Of a stretch of DNA of 12,934 bases, positions 12,850 to 12,934 are shown in pieces (the first letter of the stretch is position 1; each line of letters opens with the position of its first letter). A program made the position numbers and the translations under genes. Below the pieces are notes generated by a model that was not told the DNA's origin, did no database searches, and saw only the letters and a program-made list of their open reading frames with translations. This DNA is from an uncultured bacterium (lineage in GTDB: Bacteria > Actinomycetota > Coriobacteriia > Coriobacteriales > Coriobacteriaceae), in contig CAJMRR010000045.1 in NCBI GenBank assembly GCA_905215835.1, positions 1-12,934 on the forward strand, in the 5' to 3' direction.

Positions 12850-12934
12850 CTATTCGACAACGTCCTCGTTGTTTTCACCGTCACTGGCAAGCATCGCCGC
12901 GCCGGCGACCGTTGTCGCCACGGCGGCGGCAGCG
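12850..12934 (-). CDS. 3' end of an unidentified gene entering from the right edge (partial)
   Basis: An open frame runs from the window edge to a TAG stop at 12850-12852. The visible 27 residues are alanine-rich, with AAAAVATTVAGAAMLA followed by the acidic tail SDGENNEDVVE. The stop is followed about 30 nt later by a strong terminator with its T-run on this strand, which supports a true gene end. The alanine-rich part could be the end of a membrane helix or a flexible tail. The fragment is too short for a family call. Confidence 0.55.
   Translation of the reverse strand, partial: AAAAVATTVAGAAMLASDGENNEDVVE

Noticed and set aside
1..12934. CRISPR array, insertion sequence or phage attachment site
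   Set aside because: No regularly spaced repeats, no transposase and no target duplication were seen; the only recombinase is tied to the hsdS inversion sites.

Overview
The window looks like part of a chromosome of a Coriobacteriia bacterium, probably close to Collinsella. This rests on moderately high GC content, strong AAGGAG-type ribosome binding sites and general protein style; no marker gene fixes the taxon. The hsdS/recombinase block looks more AT-rich than its flanks, as is common for transferred defence loci.

Layout. Positions 1-259 are a non-coding leader with small hairpins. Positions 260-1597 (+) encode a protein of unknown function with two four-cysteine zinc ribbons, followed by a strong terminator at 1641-1677. 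Positions 1719-4532 are an invertible specificity region. It contains a start-less 3' half of hsdS (TRD2b, +), a tyrosine recombinase (2454-3410, +), a 5' half of hsdS translationally coupled to the recombinase (TRD1b, 3407-3877, +), and the 3' half of the full-length hsdS (3849-5033, -). hsdM (5020-6546, -) and hsdR (6561-9650, -) complete a Type I restriction-modification operon read leftwards as hsdR-hsdM-hsdS. Positions 9657-10415 hold no convincing gene but carry a T-box-like leader and terminator on the + strand and another large hairpin. A putative two-gene unit follows on the - strand: a DUF1016/YhcG-type PDDEXK nuclease (11268-12317) and an ADP-ribosylglycohydrolase (10416-11204). At the right end are a small PH-like protein (12486-12755, +), a terminator-type hairpin and the 3' end of a - strand gene cut by the window.

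How it works together. Four copies of a 16-bp near-palindrome, CTAAATGGCTATTTAG, lie at 1719 (+), 2379 (-, last base changed), 3854 (+) and 4517 (-). Each 3' half (TRD2) of hsdS is bounded by inverted copies. One copy is the conserved central coding segment (KLNGYL) and the other is the conserved 3' end (QLNSHL). Inversion between copies is predicted to swap TRD2a for TRD2b, or to join TRD2a to TRD1b. This could give up to four two-domain HsdS proteins as well as half-length HsdS proteins. The recombinase lies inside the largest invertible segment, so some inversions would place it in line downstream of hsdRMS. Phase-variable Type I systems of this general kind are known. The details most worth checking here are the dual-coding site shared by two convergent genes, the ready-made GYLAA-stop produced when a TRD2 module flips, and the orientation-dependent position of the recombinase. 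The orphan T-box-like element is a separate curiosity.
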